This document shows positions 11,233 to 22,745 of a stretch of 64,000 bases of DNA, piece after piece. Every line of letters begins with the position of its first letter. Positions within the stretch are counted from its first letter, which is position 1. Made by a program: the position numbers and the translations under genes. Source of the stretch: Vicia villosa (lineage: Eukaryota > Streptophyta > Magnoliopsida > Fabales > Fabaceae); assembly GCF_029867415.1 (NCBI RefSeq), contig NC_081182.1:13204497-13268496 (forward strand). Direction: 5' to 3'. The notes under the pieces are model-generated. The model saw nothing but the letters and a program-made list of their open reading frames with translations. It was not told the origin of the DNA and made no database searches.

Positions 11233-11580
11233 ACATCAAAATGGCATGTTGGAGTTGTTCACTTTACCGGCGCTACACCATCACTCGAATTTAAGTTCAC
11301 CAAATACATCCCAATTGAAGATGTGCGTGAAATATTACAGGAACTTGTAACTTATGGCGATAATCGCAAAGTTGTGAAGATCGAGTACAACTCGGCATCT
11401 ATTGACAAAGATGGGAAGCTTGTGTTCATCAACCGTGAGCTGGAGAACGACGTTGATATACGAGCTATGTGGAATACTTTTATCAGTTTTGAGAAGAAAG
11501 TTTCGATCGAGCTAGATGCGTCTATTTCAAGATTGGTCGATGATATTATCATGATGTTGCAATGTCCACGTGGACGTTGA
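11233..11580 (+). pseudogene. Short reading frame of unknown function inside the second Mutator-like element
   Basis: An open frame of about 115 codons (WHVGVVHFTGATPSLEFKFT ... CPRGR, TGA at 11578-11580) has no in-frame ATG. The nearest ATG (11229) is one base out of frame. The sequence is mixed alpha/beta in character, with KYIPIEDVREILQELVTYGD and an acidic ELENDVDIRAMW segment. I believe similar short hypothetical proteins are common in clover and barrel-medic transposon DNA, but no function can be assigned. It is either a second gene of the element, a downstream exon, or a captured host fragment. Confidence 0.45.
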
Positions 11581-12296
11581 TTTATAATGTTTGATTTAGG
11601 TTAAAATCCTTAATGTATTTCCTATGTTTATGTTATGAATTGTATTTTAAATTTGTGATATTGGTGTTATTCAATGACGTTTTTCTAGTTTCTGTGTAGC
11701 ACAAAACCGGAATTACTTCTTCGGGTCAAAATTAGAAATTAAATTCCGATTTTATTGTATAATTTATCAAATTTTAATGCACACCAGAAATATACTTTCG
11801 ATTTTAAGGATTATTTAAAAAATTTCGCATGGTCCATAAGAAAAACACGGGGTATTGGGTGGAATAAGAGATGCCCACATATAAATGCACATGGGCTAGG
11901 CCCACCAAAATAAAAACATTTTTTCTATTTTTTTTAAAAAAATAATCGTAGGTTCGACTTTAAGAGTGAATCCTACTTACAACCTTATTATCCGAGGTTT
12001 CCTTCCACGCATATAAGTCATGTTACACACCACCTTAAAAAATCAACCATCTGTGTCAAAAGTCTGTCCATTATTATTAGAGAATTCTTAATATTGAAGT
12101 TTAGTAGCATCCAAAAGTTATGGTCCATCATGAGACAAATTATCATTCTCATTAGAATTTATCATTATGGTACAATTCTTCATTGTTATTCTGTAAATTT
12201 AGGTTAGAGGCTGCAACCATGTTAAGATCAATCCTATAAGTTTTAATTAATACAATTTTGTAAAGCTTATATAAACATTTGGTGTTGATTTTGCAG

Positions 12297-12400
12297 ATAG
12301 TATTATGGAGTTTCCTTTCACTGAAAATAGAGAAACTGGAGTCTGGTCCAAAAGAACTTCCTACAGAAGCTTCAACAAACCAGCCATCATCCTAGACTAG
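12297..12400 (+). other. Possible orphan terminal exon
   Basis: A clean acceptor (TGTTGATTTTGCAG, ending 12296) is followed by an open frame reading SIMEFPFTENRETGVWSKRT, then SYRSFNKPAIILD and TAG at 12398-12400. A Pro/Lys/Arg-balanced C-terminus directly after a good acceptor looks like a last exon. No upstream exons could be recognised, so it may be a remnant. The family was not identified. Confidence 0.3.
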
Positions 12401-12611
12401 ATACTCTCCATGCTCTTGTTCAGTTCATTTATTTGGATCAAAATCATTTGCATTGTTTTACATACATGAGATATTTGGATTAAATTGTGAGTATTATTGA
12501 ATTCAAGATATTACATTGCTTCAAAGGAAAATATAGAAATTAGAAATTCATAGCAGAAATAAGAGAGAAATTATGAAATTTCATGATCAACAATATAGGA
12601 AATTCTAAAGC

Positions 12612-14027
12612 TTATTTCTTCTTAGTAGGATAAGAAGCCATCTTGTAGAGTCCACAAATCCCTTCAGCTTTTCCAGTGTTTCTCTTCATCCTTATAAATC
12701 CTTTCTCTCCCCATTTTGCCCCCCATGAATTCTTCACTGTGATGTAATCCAAACCTTTTGCTGTTCCATATCCAACAGCTGAAACGCCGTGATCTAGCTC
12801 ACTTCCACAATGTCCATCAAACACACCCTATAAACCAAACAAAAAAAATTAGTTTCGCGGCTCTAATTCTCCTCACTTAGACTTTAGTCTATACAGTTGG
12901 ATATGTGCAGAGGATATCTGATTTATAAAAAAAATGCTATAGTTTATTATCGTAAATTAATGAAACATTAAACATACTCCGCTATAGAATTGGAAATCTC
13001 TTCCTGAAGCTTCTATGGCCACACTGAGGGGTTGATTGGCAAGTGCCTTCAATAAGCTTTGTTCATTATTTTGTGGCACATCATGGTAACCACTGATAGT
13101 AACAGTTTCAGTTGCTTCCTGGTGAAACAAACATATGAAAGTTATGTTACTTATTATTACTATATTAGTATATGAAACTTTTTTGTTTGACTAATTATTT
13201 TATGTACCTTTTTCATCTCACAAGTTCCTTCTTCCATAATGTAAGGATAATCATCCTCTTTATGGAGTCCACCATTTTGAACTATGAAGGAGAATGCATA
13301 GTCCATTAGACCCCCATTGCAACCATTGTTGTATGTTGTGTCACAATCAATTAATTCTTGCTCCGACAAAGATGTCAAATTTCCTGTCACAATTTGGTTT
13401 ATTCCTTCCACGGCCGCAACTGTTGAAAATGCCCAACAACTACCTGCAAGTACATATATTTAGTGTCGATTCAGGTCACTTAACGTTTATATCGGTGTTC
13501 AGGTTTGATAATGTTGAACGTTGATATAAATAGAAAAAATCGATTTTTTTAGTGATAGTATACTTACCGCATTGTCCTTGATTTTTGACGGCGGTGACAG
13601 CGCCTTTCTTTCTCCAATCAACTGATTTAGGCAAATCAACATCCCTATAGATGAAATCCTCTTCACTTGAGGATTTTCTTTGAGACAAGTCAACCTTTAG
13701 TCCAAGGTACCTATCCTTGAATTCTTGGTGACTCAAATCAGCAAACTCATTCAAACCAAGCCAATAGTTACTAACAGCCTTGTTTCTATCATCAATGTGC
13801 TTTAGATTATCCTTAAACACCTCGAACCGAAGTAGTTTTTCCTCGATCGTCTCATAAATCTTACCGTGTCTTGACATCCATGATTCAAAAAGCTCAATGA
13901 GCTTATCCATGGACCGTAAGTCCTCCGACGAATAGCCGACGATCGAGAACTCGCGGCCGAATGCTAAAGATAGAAATAAGCATAAGGTGCAGGTCAGGAC
14001 AAGTGTTTTTGAGGAGAAAAAAGCCAT
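12612..14027 (-). CDS. Papain-like cysteine protease, XCP (xylem cysteine peptidase) type
   Basis: Four exons on the minus strand: 14027-13568, 13443-13208, 13118-12978 and 12827-12612, all with GT/AG introns. They total 1053 nt and encode 350 residues. Residues 1-24 form a signal peptide. The propeptide has a full ERFNIN signature (E63, R67, F71, N74, I78, N82) and a GxNxFxD motif (G91-D97). The mature enzyme begins near L132 and has oxyanion Gln150, catalytic Cys156 in CGSCWAF, His292 and Asn312. The GCNGG motif and conserved cysteines are present. Length, order and the SIVGYS start of the propeptide match the XCP1/XCP2 group, which act in the vacuole during tracheary-element autolysis. An in-frame ATG at 14093 was rejected as start because it lies almost on the TATA box. 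The gene looks intact and no tandem copy is visible. XCP1 and XCP2 cannot be told apart by eye. Confidence 0.92.
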
Positions 14028-14096
14028 GATTAATTTGCAACAATGTGTTAGAGAAGAATATAAGAGAAGGGATGAGAAAGAATGTGGAAACATAGT

Positions 14097-14110
14097 TGTA
14101 TATATAGGTT
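14097..14110 (-). promoter_or_regulatory. TATA box of the cysteine protease gene
   Basis: On the minus strand ACCTATATATACAAC places a TATATATA core at about 14099-14106, some 75 bp upstream of the start codon at 14027. This predicts transcription from about 14070 and a 5' UTR of about 45 nt. Confidence 0.55.
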
Positions 14111-16366
14111 GTGTTTTGGATATTGCTTTGAAGTAAAGTTTGTTGAAAATGTGATTTTATTTTATATACTATGGTATGATATGGAATAGTGATGTAGAGT
14201 AGTCTTTAACTTTAAGTATGTTCTTTTCAACCAATTGGAGAACCAAAATTACAGCAACGGTTATTGAGTGTTTGTCTGCAAGATCCATTCTAAGCTACAT
14301 TACACATCCTAAACACTATTGTTCATGATTTTTCTATATTGGAATTCTCAATAAATACTCCCACAAATACTAAAGACAGTACTCACCATATTTTCCCAAT
14401 AATCATTTTCCACTTTTTGAATAACAATTATGTTATTATGCTTATGATTTTTTCAGATGAAAATTCATTATAGTAAAACACAAATAATGTTAGTAATTAT
14501 TTCATTTTACCATTAAAAAAAAGTTAAAAATCAGAAGCAATTTTAAAACAAATATTGCAATAATAATTACATTTTATTATTTTTGTTTAAAAAAGTTGAC
14601 ATATATATTTCAACAACTTATTTATATTAATACATATATATAAATAAATTTTTCGTAAAAAATTGAATCTTAATCAACGATTTTCATTTATTTAACTCTA
14701 TTACTCATATCAATCCAGTTACCACACTTTTCTGATACATTTCAACATTGAATTAAGAATTTAGTTAATATTGAATGTAAAAAATTTCATATATAAATCA
14801 ATCTATTTTGGGCCTCGGCCCTCCTAATTATCAAAAAAAAAAAAATCAATCTATTTAAAAAGAAAATTTGAAAACTATAGGTATAAGTTTCTTTAAAAAA
14901 ATAATAGAAAGAAAGATTAAAATATTTTGTAGTCAAAATTTTAATTTTTTAAAACTTCTCTTTTTCGTGAGAGTTGAATCTTGATTTAATGTTTAGAATA
15001 ATTAATTAATATTTTTTCAATAATTTTCTTTGAAAAAATATTAGAAGAAAGGTTAAAAAAAAATTTAGTCAAAATTTTAAGTTTTAAAACTTCCCTTGTT
15101 TCATGAGAGTTGAATCATGATTCAGTGTTTAGAATAATTAAGTAATATTTTTTCAATAATTAACTAATGTTTAAGGTAATATTTCTTAAATACATAGTAT
15201 TTTTTGGTCAAAATATTTTGTTGTATTTTAGACCGTTTTAGGCTCTTACTAAAAATTTAATCTGAAAAGATTTTTTTTTTTTTGTCTACAGAAAATGAAA
15301 ATAACTTTTTGAGAGAAATAATAGATAGAAGCAGTATAATAAAATACCTTTAAGCAGTAATATAATATTAGAAGAAATATTTTTTGGTCAAAATTATAAT
15401 TTTAAAAACTTTTTTTTTTGTTAAGTTGAATCTTGACTTAACGTTAGAATAATTAACTAATATTTTCGTAATATTTTTTCACTAATGAATTGACGTTAAA
15501 GTTTAAAATATTAAATATATAATATTGTATGGTCAAAGTATTTTGTTGTATTTCTTACTATTTTAGAACCTCATTTTTTTTTTTACTAATTTCAAAATCA
15601 TATCATGTGTCTTAATCAATATTGCATTAAGATTTTAGATTTTAGATTTTAGATTTGGTTTAAAGATTATGTTGTGGCTTTGTTTTTTTTCTTTTTTCTC
15701 TTTCAAATCTTTGATCTAGTTGTGTACCTTTTCTTTTGTTGTTGGTAATTCCTCTAAAGTAGGTTTTCAAGATTTTTTTTTCGTTGTGTGGGGTTTACTG
15801 TCTCATTGTTTTCCTTTATTATTGGTTATGTGTTTACTCTTTCAATTTGGTAGTTCTTATACTATTTAATAGTTGACTCTTGTTTGATTGATGAATTTTT
15901 GTTTCTCTATTACTTATATATTTATTTTGCCTTTAAAAAACAATATACACTTTTACTAAAAATTGAATTGAAAATAATTTTATTATATTGTTCAATTATA
16001 AATTAGAAACGAAAGAAGAAATGGTAAAGTAACGTGTTTTGTTGCGGGAGAGTATGATTTTTGATGCGACCGAGTGGGATAGACAAGCAAAGTTAGCACT
16101 CTAAAGTACAATTCATTGAAACAAAAGTAATGTGTGAGTGAGAATATATTTGAATACCTGAAATGATATGTTTTATCCTTATATATAAAGATTGGTTGAA
16201 ATCACTCATGTATGGTGTAGTGTGTTACACGGGCAACTGTTACATTTAAACGAATGTTGAATGATGCACTGAAATGTAGAATTGTTTGCTTTTGATTAGA
16301 GCGAAGGTCTACATGCTTTGAGTGCAACTTGAAGTTCACTCTTGCGTCTTAGAACACCAGACTTAT
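14111..16366. repeat. AT-rich intergenic DNA with three degenerate repeats
   Basis: No gene was found. Three diverged copies of a 130-200 bp block begin near 14930, 15067 and 15386. Each runs from GTCAAAATT through an AAAACTTC...GTTGAATC.TGA core to TTAGAATAATTAA.TAAT. The last two add a GGTCAAA.TATTTTGTTGTATTT tail. The remainder (15600-16366) is low-complexity AT-rich DNA. Confidence 0.5.
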
Positions 16367-19300
16367 TGTTCTACCCTAAAATTTGTCCTCCATATTTTAA
16401 GCCAATTTGTTTCAAGAGGTCTCCTCATGCTCATAGGGTTCTCAAATGCTCAAGGGTACTCAAAGCAATGGACCTCTAACTAGGGCTTTGATTTCTTCAA
16501 AGGAAATTGAACTTCCACTTCATGGTGTCTCATATGTCTTAAAGTATCTCCATGTTAAGTTTCAAGACTTACAGCTCAAAATTGTTCAGTCAATTACTCA
16601 GATGATCAATAGTCGATTGTATTGGGTAAAAAGTCAACTATGGTCAACATACAGTCAAACTTCAAGATTTCTGGCCAACATCAAGGTTTTGAAGTCACAT
16701 TCACCATTTGATCAAGGGTTGATCATGATGCAAAGAAATCTCAAATTCATCAAAAGGCAAAAGTTACCAAATTTGGATTTTCTTAAGGAGAAGTCAACTG
16801 AACTTTGACCAATCATAACTTTCACATACTTCATTATAAATTCCTCAACCAAAGCTCATTTTAAAGGAAATTCAATTCTCTACAACTTTTTATCTTATAG
16901 GTTTTTCCAAAAAAATGCTTCATTTAAGAGATATGAGCCCGTACATTACATGTCATGTTGAAAGTCAACAAAAACACACATTTTGTCAAAAATGTTTGCA
17001 AATGGATAAAGGCTTCAAATGAAAGGATGACCAACAAGGAAGTTGTAGGATACATCTTGAGGTTTCCAAAAAATCAAAGATCCACTCCCATATGATGAAA
17101 ATTAGGACCACTAGATCTATTCATATATTTTTGATGATTTTTTTATTTCTTTTTATTATGATTTTATTCAATTAAAATCAAAATAAATTAAATAAAATAC
17201 CAATTAATATAGTCTAGGCATGTAGATATGATTTTCAAATCAAATCATGAATCCAAAGTCATATCTTTGTGATGGAGAAATCATGTGACAATTTTTGGTA
17301 CAAGATTGAGAAAATATGGAAGCTTTTCATGCAAATTTCCAATCAATTTTCGAATCAAATTTCCAATTAAATCTCCAACCCAATTTTCAATCAAATTTCA
17401 ATCAATTTTCGAATCAAATCTCCAATCAAGTTGACCTTATTCATTCTACTATAAGTAGACAACAATTCCAGACCAAGAGAGAGAGGAGAGGAGGATGAAA
17501 AATTCTTGCTCCAACAAGGACGAATTCTTGCTCCATCAACACTATTCCAAATTGCAAAAAAGCTTCAAAAAACAGTGCAGACCAGTTTCAATCTTGCAGC
17601 CATCTCCAAGCTTTCCTAAGGATCAAACAAGCATCTAGAAGTTGATCGGAAGCTATTTCAATCATCACCAACATTCAAAACCTCGTGAATCACTTCAACC
17701 AAGTGCCACGGTTTGTTTACTTTTTTAATTCAATTACGTTGATTCACGCATCATAAACATGTTTTGATCATATATTATTGTTTGTATGAATGCATATAAT
17801 GTTTCTGGATCATTTGTTTTGAGAATTAGTGCAGGTATCGTGAATTGCCATGGATTGGGTTTGTTCTTTGTGATTTTGGGGAACCCTGGCTAGAAGTTTG
17901 ATGGATGAGTAAAAGTCTTTCATCAAAAAGAAGACGAACAGTGTTTAGCGCGGTTTTAATTAGTTTGAATTTTTGTGGTTTTGTTTTATTATGTTATTTT
18001 TTATTTTTTAGGTTTATGAACATGTTTCCTAGGAGTTATAATTCATTCCTTAGCGCACCAACGTGATTGGCCAAGTGGATGGAGATTTATGCCTTGACTT
18101 CAAGGGGCGGATACAATTCCCACCCCACACAATTTTTTGCCTTCTTATTTTTCTTTGCTTATTTCACATTCTTTTCTAATTTATCAACCAATAATTAACA
18201 TAATCACAAACCTTCACTAATCATGAGTCATTTGTTAAGAAACCTTAATAATAAAGGTTTGGCCAAATAATTATGGTTAGTCTTAATTTTAGGTTTAGGA
18301 TGATTAATTTAAATTAGGTTTTTAGCCAAATAATTAATTAATTTAATTTAGTTAATTAGATAATTAGGTTTTCTTGATCGAATAATTTAATTAATTAACT
18401 TAGTTAATTAGGGTTAATAACCTTAGGATTTAGATTAATTTAATTAATTAGGACTTATTAAAATCAATTTCGACTTAGATTTTAATTAATTAGGTTTAAT
18501 TTAAATTAATTAGAATTAGGTTTCTATTACCCCTAAAAAAAAATTCAAACATTAACTTTATTTTTTCCTAATAATTTATTTTCTTGCTATTTTTAATTGT
18601 AACTGTTCACCAATTGTAATAGCGTAGATTCAAATTCTGCATTTTTTATAATTATGTAACTGCGTAGGAATTTTACTTTTTCGCACTTTAAATTCTTGTA
18701 AATATTAACTGTTAGTAACTAGGGCTTGTATGGCAAGACTAAAACGAATGCTAGAAAACCCTAATCCAAGATTAAATAACTGAAAGCAAACACTCTTCAC
18801 ATTTGCACCTCTAGGGTAACCCTCTCTTCGTTTCTTTACAAATGGTCATGTCCCTCGAACGTAGGGGTATCTTAGAAAGAGACGCTTACGAATAAATCAT
18901 CATAGTCCCTTCGATACAAAAGATCATAGTCCCCCCGATTACCCTTCGAGTTGCCTTCGAAAAAGACGATCTTGTCCATCGATGACCCTACGAAAAATGA
19001 TGATAGTCCTTTCGAAATTGCTAAGGTATCCTTACAAATGTTGCCTTCGATGACCATTCGATGATCCTACGCATGTCCCTTCACATCCAAAAGAAAAGAC
19101 TAGTTACCAACTAATGGTAAGGACAGTCTTATCCTAAAGGGAGAAGGAAAGTAACAAGAACGACCTTGAGTGGGTGAGACACTCTTAAATTCTTGCTCAC
19201 AAATCAATTATTTTTCACACCTCACACCTCCAAAATAGTTTCAAAATATAAACACTTCGTATACATTCATACGAGAATTATTACAAAATTAAACGTTTAC

Positions 19301-19499
19301 GAAATATTTTCTAAACACACACTACTTTTCAAAAAAGCAACTAAATTGAGCTAAGCATTTAAGAGCCCATGGATAACCATGGATACAAAGGGTGCTAATA
19401 CCTTCCCTTTGTATAACTTACCCCTCGAACTCAAAATCTATCAAGGTATTTCCTGTTCTTTTCAGCCTCTCCTTATTGGATAAAAGAAAAGTCGGTGGT
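16367..19499 (+). repeat. Ogre/Tat-type LTR, family B, 3'-truncated
   Basis: It starts TGTTCTACCCTAAAATTTGT and runs about 3.1 kb without coding capacity. A TATA-like box (TATAAGTA) lies at 17450-17457. Short CAATCAAATTTC-type repeats at about 17335-17440 precede it. Near the 3' side is the double hairpin at 19367-19414, also found in family A LTRs. It stops at a GTCGGTGG tract where the next LTR begins, so its last bases are missing. Assignment as an Ogre-like LTR rests on these shared structural features, not on a coding match. Confidence 0.5.
19367..19414 (+). other. Double-hairpin module, LTR family B
   Basis: Hairpin I is CCATGG-ATAA-CCATGG (19367-19382). Directly abutting it, hairpin II is ATACAAAGGG (19383-19392), a 12-nt loop TGCTAATACCTT, and CCCTTTGTAT (19405-19414). 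Both stems are perfect. Confidence 0.75.
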
Positions 19500-19506
19500 T
19501 GATAAG
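19500..19506 (+). repeat. First 7 bp of LTR family C, separated by an insertion
   Basis: TGATAAG here joins logically to TGCCAAAATG at 22746 once the 3.2-kb solo LTR and one copy of ATAAG are removed. It gives the expected TG start of the family C LTR. Confidence 0.55.
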
Positions 19507-20030
19507 TGTCATACCCCAATTTTTGACCCTAAGATCATACATCAATTGCATTCAATCATCAATCAAGAGCACCATTGTGAAGCTTGATCTTTGATACTGT
19601 GATTATCTCTGAGGGGAATTATCGAGCATTTATAGCTTTTATTTGTTTATACTAACCAAAAATCAAAAATATATGTTTTGTCTCTTTTATTTATATTTTA
19701 CAGGTGAAAGATCGGGCAAAAATCAAAATAGTGCAAGAAAACAATTTTTTGAAAATTTGAAGGTGGAAATCGATTTACCCCTGTGGGAAATCAATTTCCT
19801 ATGCGCAAAATTCAAAAAAATATAAGAGGGAAGCTTGACATCATTTTGGCACCTTTTTATTTGATCATTTTATCAATTTTCCACCTCATCAAAATTAACT
19901 CATTCATTAAACCCTCTTTAACCCCATTTTACCACTTTTTACCATTTAATTGCCACTTTAATCACCAATTAAACACAAGTTAATCACCAAACACAAAAAG
20001 ACCAATTTGCCACTACTCTTGCTCCAACTC

Positions 20031-20038
20031 TATAAATA
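20031..20038 (+). promoter_or_regulatory. TATA box of the solo LTR
   Basis: CTATAAATAGAGCCC, at the same position and in the same context as in the array LTRs. This LTR retains a core promoter pointing right. Confidence 0.65.
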
Positions 20039-22522
20039 GAGCCCTCTACTCTCTCATTTCTCAAGCTTGGAGAGCCAAAAAATTGCTTGCAAATTCATTT
20101 CTCACCCTTTCCAAAACCCTCACCCAAAGTTCATTTTCATAAGATTAGTAAGGTTCACATTGAATCTTGCTAATTTTGAACTAAGCCTCCTACATTTCAC
20201 TCTTTTCTTTGATTGTTCATCTCCATACTTGAAGGATCTACACTTTGTGCTTGTTCTTGAAGCTACTTCAACACTTTAATTCAAGAATTGGTAAATTCCT
20301 CAATTCTAAGATGTAGATCTTTGTTGCTTGTGTTCAATGCATCTTTGATGCTATATTGGTGCTATTTGATGGTGATTTGATGGAAAATTCGTGCTCCTAT
20401 GGATATGTGATCATAAGGTGTTTGTATGTTTGCCTAAATCAAGTTTCAAAGTTCATAATGCTGTTTTTTTGAAAACTGTGCGCAGGAAATCGATTTCCTA
20501 CAGAGGGAAATCGATTTCCACTCTGTTTTTTGCGCCAGAATTGAATTCTGCACTCAGGAAATCGATTTCCTACAGAGGTAAATCGATTTCCAGTAAGGCA
20601 GAATGTGTTTTTTTGCCTTTTTTATGCTTGTTTTGGCTTCCTACTTCCTCCACTTCATTAATATCATTGGATCTAGGATGTTGATAGGTTTGAAATGACC
20701 TAATCCATAATATTAGATGAATGATATTAATGATAGTGTGAGTTGATTATCTTTTGTGAATTTTATTTCTTCTTCCTCCATTTCATTAATATTATTGGAT
20801 CTAGGATGTTGATAGGTTTGAAAGAACCAAATCCATAATATTAGATGAATGATATTAATGATAGTGTGAGTTGATTATCTTTATGCATTTTATCTTCTCC
20901 TTCTCCTTTTTTTCTTTTGATCGATGAAAGTCTTAATACTTTGAGAATTCTTATGGATTCTTAGTAAAGACTAGATCGTTACCTATTTTCTTTTCGTGCG
21001 GTATTGCTTTCGGAAGGCGATCTACATATCGCTCTTCTCGCATGCATTAGCACATAAAGTTTTGACCGGCCTCGTTGTAGGGTGATTTCTACATAAATCA
21101 CTTGGCGATCTGCTTAACATAGCGCAATATTTTGTGTCCCGAATAAAACAAGATCAAACATGGAAGAGAATTGTATGCGGTTGATTTAAGACTTGTGAAG
21201 GTTTTTATCGTGTAGTCGCTATGATTCTATCAAGCTTCTGATAAACCCCATTAAATTTAAATCCGAGTACATCATTCACTCACCATAGATCTTCCTACTA
21301 ACTTTGATAACATACTTGACAAGTTTCAAGATGGTTATCTTTAACACTTAACAACTAACTTTAATTTCCGCACCTTTACTATACCTCTCTTTATATTACC
21401 GCTCTTTATATTTCTCGCTTTATCGCTTTACTTTATCATTTCATCATATTTACTTTCCGTCATTTTCTCTTTGTCCACTTGGACATATGTTTATGCTTCT
21501 GTTATTTTTCTTTTGTCCACTTGGACCATACTTTATTTTTTTCGCTAAAACACTAATAAATAATCAAAATCTAAAAAATACATAAGGTTCTCTTTGGACT
21601 ATCGGTTACTATCCCTAGCACTTTGGAGATTCGGACTTATGGACCTAGTACCTTTGGACTCATTCTATTACTATCCTGTGATTGTTCTGTCTGTCTGGCA
21701 TTGTTCTGTTGTATGTTTATGTGTGCAGGTATTTCCTTGAAAGCCCTTGATGGTTAATTCCAAGGCATTGATATAAGGATTTTACCCGAAAACAGCCGTT
21801 ACTCTGCCCAATTTTCGTCAGAATCTTAATGTGCTTAATGGAAAAGGGTTCTAAGACAATAAGTTCATGTGGATCCCCAAGTGTTAATGTGTTGGTATTG
21901 ATAAATCCAAAGGATGGGAAAACTACCTTGGCTCTTAATGTCGAGTGTTGGCTTCTTATTCGGTTAGACCGTTTCTTTCCTTAGCTTTTATTTTATGTAC
22001 TAGGTTAGCCTCTTCATCTCCTCCCATTCTTAAATTTTCAAAATCTTCTCCCTTTTTCCAAAATATTCTTATGTTTGCAATCTTTTCAAAACCTTTTTCT
22101 TAAAAATATCTTTCGCCCTTAGTGGCTTTTCTTCAAAAGTTTAGACACCGTTAATTGTCGAAACGAGTGGTTATACCCCACGATTTTGAAATTGATTGAT
22201 AATAACGAGATCTTTTCCGCGTGAGAGAGCTAGTGGCATACTCGTTGATTTTATCCGAGTTGGCGCCCTTCTTTCATTTGCGATGCAAAGAACTTGTTTG
22301 TTCTCATGCTCAAGATCAATGGCTGAGTATTTCTCTCTAACGACAACAAAGTGTTTATTCGTTTTAAAAACGTTTTTCCCAAAAGCGGAACTACATTAGC
22401 TCTGACTTCTCCATTGCACCGAGGAGGTATGTAGGCCCAAAGCTTAACGCTTTGCCGAGCTTATTTTAAAAATAAAACAAACTTTTTTTTAGCACACACG
22501 ACACAGATTTTCAAAAAGGTTC

Positions 22523-22571
22523 CTGTGGAGTACCACAGATATGAGGGGTGCTTAAAACCTTCCCCTCATAT
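22523..22571 (+). other. Double-hairpin module, solo LTR
   Basis: Hairpin I is CTGTGG-AGTA-CCACAG (22523-22538). Hairpin II is ATATGAGGGG (22539-22548), a 13-nt loop, and CCCCTCATAT (22562-22571). Confidence 0.8.
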
Positions 22572-22745
22572 AAACAACACCCGTACCTAAGATCTCTTCT
22601 TTTTGTTTTAAAAACAAACTTTGGTTTTTTTCGTTCTTTTCCCTTTTCCCTTGGAAATAATAAAAGCGCGGTGGCGACTTTCACTGAAATATTGATTCGA
22701 GTCAATCCCATGGCTTCGATATCAGATTTTCCCCGCTACAATAAG

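Larger units (their letters stand above)
10008..11876 (+). mobile_element. Second Mutator-like element, decayed
   Basis: The left end GGAATTTCTTATTACACC matches the reverse complement of the right end, GGCATCTCTTATTCCACC; both lead into CAT.CCC. Flanks gcatatac and acatataa suggest a decayed 8-9 bp duplication. Near both ends there are quasi-palindromic motifs such as ACCGGAAATACATTTTCGGT, a different sequence but the same style as in the 1113-4270 element. It contains FAR1/Mutator-like coding fragments and a second, short reading frame. Confidence 0.55.
19507..22740 (+). mobile_element. Solo LTR of an Ogre-like element (family A)
   Basis: The LTR starts TGTCATACCCCAATTTTTGA and ends TTTTCCCCGCTACA, 3234 bp. 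It is flanked by a perfect 5-bp duplication ATAAG (19502-19506 and 22741-22745), so it is a solo LTR left by intra-element recombination. It has a TATA box (TATAAATA, 20031-20038), three pairs of the palindrome GGAAATCGATTTCC type, and a tandem duplication of about 125 bp at 20640-20890. The double hairpin is at 22523-22571. It is clearly related to, but more diverged than, the three array LTRs at 27671-50595. Confidence 0.9.

Noticed and set aside
14028..14093. Upstream in-frame ATG extending the cysteine protease by 22 residues
   Set aside because: It lies about 5 bp from the TATA box, so it would not be in the mRNA, and the shorter form gives a proper signal peptide.
16446..16808. 120-codon frame in the family B LTR
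   Set aside because: No domain recognised and it lies in the upstream part of an LTR; treated as a chance frame.
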